NCBI GenBank assembly: GCA_039105265.1
Contig: JAPFFF010000029.1
Location: forward strand, 1,302,001 to 1,366,000
DNA from: Tritrichomonas musculus
Lineage: Eukaryota; Parabasalia; Tritrichomonadida; Tritrichomonadidae
DNA: 64,000 nt
Direction of reading: 5' to 3'
Within the stretch, counting starts at the first letter, position 1; every line of letters begins with the position of its first letter. Of the stretch, positions 1 to 9,900 are shown in pieces. Both the position numbers and the translations under genes were made by a program. A model generated the notes under the pieces. The model made no database searches, was not told where the DNA came from, and saw only the letters and a program-made list of their open reading frames with translations.

Positions 1-1005
1 GACAAATTTTTTGATTTACAAATACAAAACACCAAAAATTTTGTTTTCCATTTAAATAATTGTGTTTTTATTAATGGACAGACATATGATATTGATATGT
101 TTAGTTTGGGAAATAATGGTGTAAATTTTTTTTTTATTTTTAATGGATGCTCAATAGATTCAAGAATAAAATTGACCAATATTAATTATGATAAAGACGA
201 AAAAGTTCGAATAATAACTGCAAACCAGATTACACCTCTCCGAATTGCCCATTTCACGACATTCGAATGCCCAGGAATAGATAATTCAGATGATAAAGAG
301 TTGGCTTATGGATGCAATGTCGATAAGTGTGCTGATGTATCAAATTGCAACAGTACAATTGGTTTCCCACCTGATGCTGCTCCATATGTTACAAAGTTCT
401 ATGCCGATGTTCAAACGCCAACCCCATCTCATACTATTCAATTCTCAAGCTCTAGTTCGTTTACACAATCAATGCAATTCACCCTATCTAAAAAATTTTC
501 ATCTTCAAATCCATTTAATTTATCAAGTTATCTTACCCCATCAAAATCACCAAAACAATCTGAATATCCATCAGATACACCATCATTAAGTTCAATTTTT
601 GCTTCTTCTGCTTCATCTTCAAAATATTTACCAACCAATTATCAAATAACTTTGACAGAACCTCTTTCCAAGCCATCAAAAACAACTTTTCAGGACAAAT
701 TATCTCAGTTCAATGCTGGAAATGAAACAGAAACAGCAAAATCAAGTAAAAAGTGCACAAATCGATTATATATAATTTTTGTTCTCTTGGCAATTGTGGT
801 TATTTTAACAATAGTTGTTATAATTTTATCTTATATTCTTTGTAGGAGACATAGAGTTGATAATAATTCGTTAGATGAAAACGAAACCAACGATCAATTT
901 ATGAATGAGCTTTCCACAAACGATGATCCTTTCACAAACGATGATCCTTTTACTTTAGAAATGAATGACAGCCAAGATGGTGAAGAAAATAGTAACGGAA
1001 ATTAA
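1..1005 (+). CDS. C-terminal part of a type I surface glycoprotein (5' truncated by window edge)
   Basis: The reading frame is open from base 1, so this is the 3' part of a longer gene and the ATG at 97 is probably internal. The visible part has a short cysteine-containing region (CPGID..., CNVDKCADVSNC), then a long Ser/Thr/Pro-rich stalk. One strong transmembrane helix follows (about residues 222-246 counted from the ATG at 97), bordered by a basic CRRHR stop-transfer. The cytoplasmic tail of about 55 residues is acidic and contains a tandem FTNDDP repeat. This layout is typical of trichomonad surface proteins with a large ectodomain and a short tail. The ectodomain family cannot be named from this piece. 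The stop is TAAA. Confidence 0.8.
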   Translation, partial: DKFFDLQIQNTKNFVFHLNNCVFINGQTYDIDMFSLGNNGVNFFFIFNGCSIDSRIKLTNINYDKDEKVRIITANQITPLRIAHFTTFECPGIDNSDDKELAYGCNVDKCADVSNCNSTIGFPPDAAPYVTKFYADVQTPTPSHTIQFSSSSSFTQSMQFTLSKKFSSSNPFNLSSYLTPSKSPKQSEYPSDTPSLSSIFASSASSSKYLPTNYQITLTEPLSKPSKTTFQDKLSQFNAGNETETAKSSKKCTNRLYIIFVLLAIVVILTIVVIILSYILCRRHRVDNNSLDENETNDQFMNELSTNDDPFTNDDPFTLEMNDSQDGEENSNGN

Positions 1006-2567
1006 ATGTAAATGCTATATGCAAAATATTAAAAAACCCATAATATTATATATATAATATGAAATAGTAAAAATGTTAGTATTAATACATTTTTATTCAT
1101 TTACTTACAATTGCTTGAAAATCATTCTTATTCATCTTGATATTTATATATTCTAGAGGTATTCATGTGGAGTGAAAACTCGTTATTTGATTTTTTTATT
1201 TTTACTTTAATTGAATGAATATTTTATCTTATGAAAAAATATTAAGATTATTCACTTCTATATATCCAATACTGACATTTGCCATGATTGGTTTTAACGG
1301 ATGTTGAGAATTTAAAAACCATTTAAAAAATAATGTTTCGTCTATATCTCGGGTCAAATAAAATATTTATGATTTACAAATTAATAATAATGTTTTGTAT
1401 TTTATTTATAAAATATATTATCTGTTGTATTTCCATTTTATTAGCCATATATAGATTTAAATATTAATTCACATAAAAAAATAAAGAAAATGACTTATTT
1501 CTCAATTAATTTACGATATAATTATATACTAATTGTACAATATAATAGTAATAAATATTTATATAAATTTTATTATGTATATAAGTTACTTTATACTCTC
1601 ATTTTAAAGAAAAATGTAATTAATATTTTGCATTATTTTGAAATATTTTTCATCGTATTTTTGTACGTTATTGTTTTTTAGTGACGTGAGATGATTATTT
1701 TCGGTGAAGTGAGGTTAATAGTGAAGTGATTATTGAAAAATATAAATTTGCTCATCTTCATATAAATATTATTAAAAATATTTTTTATAAAGTATAATTA
1801 TTAATTACTATATTATAAAAATAATTATAATATTTAATATATTGAAAACCAAAAAATAATCACAATACAAAGCAACATATTTTTTTAGAAATTCAATTGA
1901 TAATCATCGTTTAATTGAATTTTTCATTTTTTATTTGTTAATTTATCTATCTAATATATTATGTAAAACTTAAATATAAAATTTTAAAAGTATATAAATA
2001 ATAATATCTATTATATATATAAAATAAAATAATGTTTTAATCAAAATATTACTAGGATATAAAATGTTTATTATTTCAATATAAAAAATATAATAACTGA
2101 AAAAGTTAAAAATTTATTAAAAATAGAATACAATATAAACAAGTGTATCTCTAGAAAATAAATGTTTTTTAAACATATAAGTATTAATATGTTATCAAGA
2201 TATATATTCTATAATAATTAATAAAACAAAACTATATATATATATTTATATTTCATCAATTTTTATAAAAAAAAAATTATATAGCCTCTCAATTATAAAA
2301 CGATTTTTATTCAGAAAAATGAAAATAGAAATATCTCAAAAATAGGAGTATAAAATTCTTATCCATTAAAGTATATTCTTAGTAACAAAATAAAAATAAA
2401 GAAAATATGATCAATATTACAATATTTCGTCAATTTCTCTACATGAATACCTCTTATATTCTAAAATTTAACATTTTGAATTGGTTTCTATCGTATATTT
2501 GATATATAACACCAAAATGAAAAAGTAATCCATCAAAAGATTTCATTCGCAAAATTCATCGCTATCG
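1006..2567. other. AT-rich intergenic stretch, no gene seen
   Basis: About 1.56 kb of very AT-rich DNA between the 3' ends of two convergent genes. The only open frame (1490-1681) is low-complexity Tyr/Ile/Asn/Leu and looks like chance. No tRNA, repeat with clear ends or promoter was recognised. Confidence 0.6.
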
Positions 2568-3617
2568 TTATATAATCAAACAGCATTTATTCTTTTCATT
2601 TTTTTCCTCTTCTTCACTATACTCATTTTCTCCAGGGACGACAGGCGGTACTAAATCAATTGGGATAGTTGGCTCTTCGTCATCTGGAGGATCAATTGGC
2701 ATAGATGAAAGATGCTCTTTTTCTCTTGCAATTAAAGTTTCCCAATCAAATTGATCATCAAAGGTTGCTTTCGTTTTAATCATTGCTGCAACTAAAAAAG
2801 ATGTATATAAATTATATCGTGGTTCTGAATCATAATCTAATTGAAGAATACATCTGCGAATTCCTAATATTTCTTTTGGAAGCCCTTCGCAAATTTGATC
2901 GTAGTCAGCATTTAGTTTCATATTATATATTTCTTTCTTGTCAGTGATCTCTCCCCAAGGAAGACTGCCATTTAGTATTTCAAGTAATGAATACCACCAA
3001 CTAATAATATCATCCCTTCTTGATAAATCTCTACACTCATGAGCATTCAATGAAGCATATTTTGGAGTTCCAACAAAACCAACATGATCTCTCGGGAGAC
3101 GTGGCTTTAGTGTTTCTTTATCAAAGTGTCTCCTTGCAAGTCCAAAATCAACTAAAGCTATTGGATTTGCTCTACTAGCCCTGATTAAAAAATTTGTAGG
3201 CTTGATATCTCGATGTATGTATCCAAATTGATGAAGATCTGATATGCACCTTAACATTTCAATTCCAAGGCGAAGCCCAGTTGAAAAAGAATATTTTAAA
3301 TCAGGAAGAATTTTACGAACAGCTGTTAAAGATGGACCTAAGCATTCTGTTACTAAATACAAATAATTAGTGGTTTCGCCAAATTCCTTATAGCGTGGAA
3401 ATAAAAGGGAATCCTGAATTCTCCTACAAATTTTAGCTTCGTTGGTAAGCGTGTTTTTTGAGGAGTTTTTTCGTTCAACTTTTAATGCATAGGGATGATT
3501 GTTTTTTTTTTCTTTGACAAAATAAATATCGGCAAAGCCACCTTGCCCAATTAGGTGAAGTATTTTATAATTAAGAAAATACCTATCTCTTTTAAAGGTT
3601 TTTCTTTCATTTTCCAT
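2568..3617 (-). CDS. CK1/TTBK-type serine/threonine kinase with a CAAX-like tail
   Basis: The protein is 349 aa, taking the ATG at 3617; the longer frame begins at a TTG. The kinase domain starts almost at the N-terminus: glycine loop GQGGFADIYFV, VAIK-type lysine in YALKVE, catalytic loop HRDIKPTNFLI, DFGLARRH, and the CK1-group signature GTPKYASLNAHE with RRDDIISWWYSLLE. The HRD Asp, catalytic Lys and DFG Asp are all present, so it should be active. The arrangement fits the CK1 group close to tau-tubulin kinases. The C-terminal tail is Pro/acidic and ends KNKCCLII, a CAAX box (CLII) preceded by another Cys, which suggests prenylation plus palmitoylation and membrane attachment. That anchoring is inferred. 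Confidence 0.93.
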   Translation of the reverse strand: MENERKTFKRDRYFLNYKILHLIGQGGFADIYFVKEKKNNHPYALKVERKNSSKNTLTNEAKICRRIQDSLLFPRYKEFGETTNYLYLVTECLGPSLTAVRKILPDLKYSFSTGLRLGIEMLRCISDLHQFGYIHRDIKPTNFLIRASRANPIALVDFGLARRHFDKETLKPRLPRDHVGFVGTPKYASLNAHECRDLSRRDDIISWWYSLLEILNGSLPWGEITDKKEIYNMKLNADYDQICEGLPKEILGIRRCILQLDYDSEPRYNLYTSFLVAAMIKTKATFDDQFDWETLIAREKEHLSSMPIDPPDDEEPTIPIDLVPPVVPGENEYSEEEEKNEKNKCCLII

Positions 3618-3734
3618 TATTTTAAAATATATAAAAGAACGTTTAAAATAATTTTTTTGCAAAAACGTGCTAACTCACAAATTTATGAGAACTCACACAA
3701 TTTTTTCATAACTCTTTTAAAATTTAAAAGATTA

Positions 3735-4082
3735 AGGTTCTCCTTCCCAAAAAAAATGTAAATCATTCAATATTGACTTAACTCATAGAATAAATATTTC
3801 AATAGAGTATTTTTCGGAAAAAGTTTTGGTGAAAAATAAAAAAATTGGCCTCAACGATTAAATCTTATTTTATTCAAAATTTTATTGAATTTTTAATTCT
3901 ATGATTTCTATCTGTAAAAAAACAAAATCGGTAAGATTTCATAATTATATTTTTATTCAATCATTTGAAATATATATCTATATAAATTTTATATTTTAAT
4001 TCATTTTTAAAAACTATATTTATGTATATTTTATTTGTGAAATCTCATTGAATTTAATCTTATGAATTTGAAAGGAGAACCT
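3735..4082. mobile_element. Mariner-like MITE, 348 bp, TA target duplication
   Basis: The element is bounded by inverted ends AGGTTCTCCTT (3735-3745) and AAGGAGAACCT (4072-4082), each directly flanked by TA (3733-3734 and 4083-4084), the duplication expected of Tc1/mariner insertions. It has no coding capacity. About 200 bp of its right half (roughly 3885-4082) recurs in inverse orientation at 63384-63600, confirming it as a dispersed repeat. It sits about 115 bp upstream of the kinase ATG and could affect that promoter (inference). Confidence 0.72.
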
Positions 4083-4457
4083 TAATAGTTTTAATAAAAA
4101 CATTTATTTTTTGGAAAACAATTTTGTATATTTTAACTGCAAGATTGCGTTTATGTTTGTATAATTAAACAAATTAGAGATTTCAATCATTTTATGTAAA
4201 AGAAATATTTTTCTCATAATTCATAATTTGATAAGAAAAATTTTATTTAGTAATACAAACTTATAGTTATCACCATTTGAATCAAGTTCAAAATCAACTA
4301 AATTGATAGTTTATACTTTCATGAAATTTTAGAGCCAAACAATTCTTTTTCATACACATCACCTTTTTTGAACCATTAAAAAGAAGTTCTAGAACTACTC
4401 TCAGATATCATACCATTAAAAAGACAATGTAACTTATTAATGAAAAATAAAAATAAA

Positions 4458-4480
4458 AATAATAATAATAATAATAATAA
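4458..4480. repeat. (AAT)n microsatellite
   Basis: A run of about seven AAT units follows a short AAAAAT-rich tract. It is a simple repeat in intergenic DNA. Confidence 0.8.
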
Positions 4481-5237
4481 CAAATTATTAAATTTTGAAT
4501 CATTTTTATACTTTTATCATCACTTAAATTGATAAGATTGATTGTTATCGATATTAAATGCAAGTATATAAATATAAAACAATTTAATTTTTTAGCAAGA
4601 TAAGGTGTTTTGTTATATAACTTAGCAATTGAATTTCTTTAAAATGTTAAGTCATATTGAACATCTTAATCAATCAGTATATATATAAAACACAAAGATA
4701 TTATTATTTCAAATTGAGAAAATTAAGAATTTCCATATTAAAAATACAAAAATGGAAATTCTTACTAATAGTCATGGAATACAATTAAATTAGTAAACAA
4801 TATTTATAAAAATAATAGATAAAGAATTACTATGCATAAAATATTTAGTTCTTTTATGATATTGGTAAAAATAATCGGAATCAATTCTTAAAAAAAATTT
4901 GTGTAAATTCATTGAATGTAATCATTTGAAAAATATCTCTCAAAAAAAGACAGAATATAGAGTTTTTTAACAGATAAAAACTTGCGCAAACTTAAACAAT
5001 TGAAAAACAATATCGAAGGTATTGTTTTTGTGAAAAGACAATATCAGTACTGAATTTTTTATTTTAATTGAATTTTTCAGTTATTTCAAAAAGTTTTTAA
5101 ACAAAATCAATTTTCAAGGAAACAATTCAAACCAAATTAATTTTTTTTGTGAGAAAATCAACAAAATTGAGAAATGTAAATTTTATTTTCAAAAATTCAA
5201 TTTGCGAAATAATTATTCAATTCAAATTGAATTTTTT

Positions 5238-6569
5238 ATGAGTAGCAATTCTCACCACTTACCCATTCCACCTATTAACAAGCCAAAAAAGATATATTCT
5301 CCCTCCAAATCCGGGTCTTTAATAATGAAACCGCAAAAAGGATTTATTAAATCTTCAACATCCTTGAGTAAAATGCCAGTTTTACAACGAGGTCAGATTA
5401 TGCAAACCAAACCTCAGTCAAGTAGAAACTCTAGTGTTAATAATAAGCATACATCTTCTTTAATAAACATAAAATCAGAATCTCAAAAAACAAATTCAAA
5501 TGAGATTAGAATCCGTGTATTCTCGAATTATGGAAACCCATCATTCATTTCTTGCTCAGAAATTGACATTATCAACCAAGAGAGACAAAAAGTTCAGATT
5601 TTATCGATCAAACTTGAACCAAAAAGAAATGCTGTTGATGAAATGATTAATAATTCTAGAAAAAGGCAAGGTATACCCAAATCAAGGTCTGCAAATAATT
5701 TGAATAATTTATTTGATTTTTCAAAATTGACTAATGGATCGGTAATGGAAGGCGATGAATATGACTATTGGCATGCTGCATGGCCACCTGAATTCCCAAT
5801 GAAATATGTTGATATTGTAATAAATGTGAAATCTAAATCACTTATAGATTCACTGCGTATTTGGCCCAATAAAAACGATACAACACAGAATTTCAAGCAT
5901 ATCTCAGTTTTCCTTGATCAGCATCTTTTATTTGATAATGAAATAGAAAATGAATTTGGGTTAGTTATCCCATTACAAAAATTTGATTCACAGGGAAATT
6001 CCAGAATTATTGGTTTTCTTGAAGAAATAAATCATGTTACTGACGATTATGGAATTATTCCAGTAAAAGCTATTACAAAAATAGAAATAGATTTTTTACA
6101 ATCTTACAGTTGCAGTGATCAATTTGGCTTACAAATGATTAAATTTTACAATTCTGATGGTGATCCAATTGATGTACCAACTAAAGGATTGATCGAATGC
6201 ATAAATTGCGGTGATGAATCTACTAAAACAATAAATTCAGTTTTTTCCACCAAAGAGCTTGATCCTACTTTCAAATGGATTTGCGAATTAAATAATGATA
6301 GTAAGATTTTGGTTAAATTTTTAGAAGCAACCATAATTTCCGCAATTATGTTTATCACTTTACCAGAAAGCTTTTCTCATGTAGACTTAGCAATAAAACA
6401 AGTGAGAATTAAATCAAATGGCATTAATACTTGGTGTGGAAAAATTGACAGAGGCGATAATAATCTTGAAAATGCTCGTGCAAGGACAAACATTATCTTT
6501 CTTTATGATAATTTAAACATTAAAGAGAAAATATTCGAAGATGCCTATAAATCTGCTTATAATAAATAA
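5238..6569 (+). CDS. KATNIP (KIAA0556)-like protein, DUF4457
   Basis: The protein is 443 aa from the ATG at 5238; the in-frame extension upstream begins at TTG. The first ~85 residues are basic, Ser/Lys/Pro-rich and probably disordered. From about residue 89 comes the DUF4457 signature: IRIRVFSNYGNPSFI..SEIDI, then a short insert, LFDFSKLTNGSV..DEYDYWHAAWPPEFP, and SLRIWPNKNDTTQNFKHISVFLD. A second, weaker segment of the same type seems to follow (about residues 300-440). In other eukaryotes KATNIP binds katanin and acts at basal bodies and cilia; trichomonads have flagella and a large microtubular cytoskeleton, so such a role is plausible. The protein is much shorter than animal KATNIP and covers only about one or two DUF4457 units. 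Confidence 0.75.
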   Translation: MSSNSHHLPIPPINKPKKIYSPSKSGSLIMKPQKGFIKSSTSLSKMPVLQRGQIMQTKPQSSRNSSVNNKHTSSLINIKSESQKTNSNEIRIRVFSNYGNPSFISCSEIDIINQERQKVQILSIKLEPKRNAVDEMINNSRKRQGIPKSRSANNLNNLFDFSKLTNGSVMEGDEYDYWHAAWPPEFPMKYVDIVINVKSKSLIDSLRIWPNKNDTTQNFKHISVFLDQHLLFDNEIENEFGLVIPLQKFDSQGNSRIIGFLEEINHVTDDYGIIPVKAITKIEIDFLQSYSCSDQFGLQMIKFYNSDGDPIDVPTKGLIECINCGDESTKTINSVFSTKELDPTFKWICELNNDSKILVKFLEATIISAIMFITLPESFSHVDLAIKQVRIKSNGINTWCGKIDRGDNNLENARARTNIIFLYDNLNIKEKIFEDAYKSAYNK

Positions 6570-6979
6570 TTTAAAGAAATAAATATCAATTTAATACTTA
6601 TATTTTATTTTTAGATATAAGTATTATATGAATTAATAGTATTTTAGATGATTTTTAATAAATTTGCACAAAAAAAAGTTTATTTTTAATCTTTTATGAT
6701 TATTACATAAGGATTAATAATTATTATTGATAAAATAAAATGTGTTTTGCTTGCATATTTCGAGTATAACATCGTCTGCAATTTGCCGATAAATAATTTA
6801 TGTATTATTCAATTACCTCTGAATTTTTTTCTATGTTTTTCTCACAATAAATAACTACTATCATCTATAAAATATTTTATATTTCTTGCTAAACAACTAT
6901 TTTTTTTTTTTTTTTTTTTTTAAATATTTTAAATTATTTCTTTCAAAAGTTCTCTCAAATAAAACACGTTGAAAATAAA
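6570..6979. other. Intergenic, promoter side of the SAC gene
   Basis: About 410 bp of AT-rich DNA between two same-strand genes. It contains a 22-T run at 6900-6921 some 60 bp before the next ATG. No canonical TCAYTW initiator lies next to that ATG. Confidence 0.5.
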
Positions 6980-9900
6980 ATGTGCTCTTCTGGCGTGTTT
7001 ATATATGAAACAGAAGATTCAGAAATCACTTATCTTGTAGTACATGTTACAAAGCCTCCAAGACTTGAAAACGAAACAAGGTTTTTTAACTCCGATATAT
7101 CTACAAAAAATTCAGTATATTCACTCAAGAATTTAAAAAATGCCGATACCACATACGTTTTTACGATTGATATGACCACTGGAGGAATGTGTTTTTATGG
7201 CTTACCTAATATCGATTTATTTCCATCTCCGACAAGAGCATGGGAAAGCCTTTCATCATTGCATAAAATGAAAGTTGGAATGCCAAAATATCTTGGATCG
7301 CATTTAATTGGTACCACAATTGAAGGTAATACATTATATATATTATCAGTGGAAGAAAAAGAAGAAGTTGCCATTATTTTCGATCAACCAATTTACAGAA
7401 TCAAAAAGACGAATGTATACACAATTTCATGGGATCAGAAAGGAGTTTATTCGACTACATCAAATTCGTTATCTACAAACAAAAGCAACTCTCAAAGTTC
7501 GCCCACAACACCCACACCAGAATTTTTAGAATTTGAAATAAACAAATGTCATTATTTCAGTCCCACGTTAGATCTAAGTTCGCCATTTCCATATCCACGA
7601 TATAAAATTGACCATAACTACTTTTGCTGGAACAAACGGTTTGTCAAAATTTTTGAAGAAGTTGCAGCTTTTCAATGTTGTATTGTTTTACTTCAAGGAA
7701 CTGTTTTATCCATGAATGACTGTAAAAATTGTAATTCTGACAACATTATTTACATCTTAAAACGGTCGTCATCCAATTCAGGCACGCGTTACTTAGCGCG
7801 AGGCATGAATGAAGACGATCAAGAGCCAGCGAATGAGTGTGAATGTGAACTGATCTTTGTAGATAATAAAAAACGTTATTATTCACATTCTTGGAGAAGA
7901 GGAAGTCCTCCGATTTTCTGGGGAACGGATGCCAATTTATTCACGCAAAAAAACATTGTTAATAAGAAAGCTAACGAATCATCATCCTATGGGAAGACTC
8001 ATGTTTATTTCCTACAAGATATATTTGTTAGATTTGATGTCAGAAAATGTCATGTCATTTCATTTTTAAAGAATGTTGGAACAGAAAAAGACATCAATGA
8101 CGCTTATGAAGCTTCGATTAATGAAGTTAATCACAACTTCAGCCAATTGTTGCCAAAACCAAATAGCAACACTAACGCTAACGCAAATGTTAATGACTTT
8201 ATTTGTAACATTAATTTTACGAGATTTTTTTTTGATAATATTGAATCTAAAAATGTTGTTGAATATTTCATTGAGCAGTTGATGAATGAAGTTCAATCTG
8301 TTCATTTCAATCAAGTTACTTTGAATGCTGAATATCACAAAGATAAAAGTTATGTCTTTCACGATCATCAGGACATGGTTTATCGTTTTAATTGTGCCGA
8401 TTCTTTAGATAGAACAAATGTTGGAACTTTTGCATTTGCAATTATTTTAACTTCTAAATATGCAAATGATTTTTGCTTATCTTTTCGCAAAGGTTCAAGA
8501 GCGGTTTGGTTTGAACCATTTAAATTCCTTAAACCATCAGTGATTAACTTTCTATGTAAAGCATTTACGAAAGGAGGCAACATTGTTTCGAAGATGTATG
8601 CAAACACTGCAGCTAATCGAAATTCATTAATTAAACAATTTTTTGTACCAGAAGATAATGAAGAAGACTTTAAAGTTCACAATGATGTCGTTAATATTTT
8701 CTGGAGAAATATTAATAGTATCATGTTTGATAAAAAGAGACAACATTTGATTTTCCAATGGCTTGATTCTGACGCTTTTCGAAGGAAAAGATTTTCTCTT
8801 GATCAACAACATATTGGCTTTTATCAATTAATTACTCACGAAGCAAATAAAGCTCGTGATAATAGTATTGATGATCTTAGTGAAAAAACTAAAGTAAAAC
8901 GTCCTTCATTTGTTGCTAATGATGAAGGTCTTTATTTCATTGATGAATCAATTTTATCTGATGTTGAAAAATGCTTCGTTTTGTCAACTCAAAATTTGTC
9001 TACAAATGAAGTTTGTGTTGTCTTTCCAGAACCTGTTGTTGTCTGTGCTGTTTCATTCTTAATTATTCCACAAACACGAGCACGAAAGACTCCTTCATTT
9101 GATCTTTTTATATCAGATCAAATAGCAGATAGAGAGTCATATCTAACTGGTTCTCGTGTCACTTTTATGCATGGAATTTCTTTGCCAATTTTCATTGATA
9201 ATAACGGTTATCAAGCAAAGAAATGGGTCACTTATGACTTGATTGAAATTGCTAAAAGATCTTCTCAATTTCCTCTTGATCCAGAATCGCTTCGTTTATC
9301 AAGATTTGCCAAGATTCGATTCAATATTAATTCTGATTATAAAACAAAGAAATTTGACATCGCCAACATTAAATTTTCAGTGAAAGTTCCTTCAAATCCA
9401 AGAACTCTTCTCTTCTTAAAAGGACATCCGCCTGACATAAGTGTAATTGAAGAAGTTTATCGTAATCCTCTCAATATTAATTCGAGTTCTTATATGGAGG
9501 ATCTTCTTCAAATTGAGAAGAAAAGAACTGAAAAAGGAATCAGTAATTATCATCGAAATAACATCCTCGTTGCAAGAGGAATAAATCCTTGGAATTACGA
9601 CTTTCCTTCACAATTTTTATTGAAAAAGAACGCAAAAAGATGCTTGATTTGTAAGTCAAGATTCACTGAAAAAAACCGTCCTTTGTATTTCATATCACAT
9701 AAGTTGTTGCCTCAATTCTTTATTGAATATAACGACTTCATTCGTAAATACAACATTTCGGTTAATATTGATGAAAATTCATCAATTGCTGACAATACTC
9801 AAAAAATAATTGAAATGATGAATCTTCAATTTGTTAGAGTTTGCAATGCTTGTAAAGACAAGCTTGTTGTTCTTAGCGGAGACCAAGAAAAGCTTCTAAC

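Larger units (their letters stand above)
3618..5237. other. Intergenic region between divergent genes, carrying a MITE and microsatellite
   Basis: About 1.6 kb separates the kinase (-) from the KATNIP-like gene (+). It holds the mariner-like MITE (3735-4082), an (AAT)n microsatellite around 4458-4480, a 13-bp inverted repeat at 4724-4736/4752-4764 with a 15-nt loop, and one copy of TCAAAAAGTT at 5086. No gene is visible. Confidence 0.6.

Noticed and set aside
1490-1681. 63-codon frame
   Set aside because: Low-complexity Tyr/Ile/Leu composition expected of AT-rich non-coding DNA.
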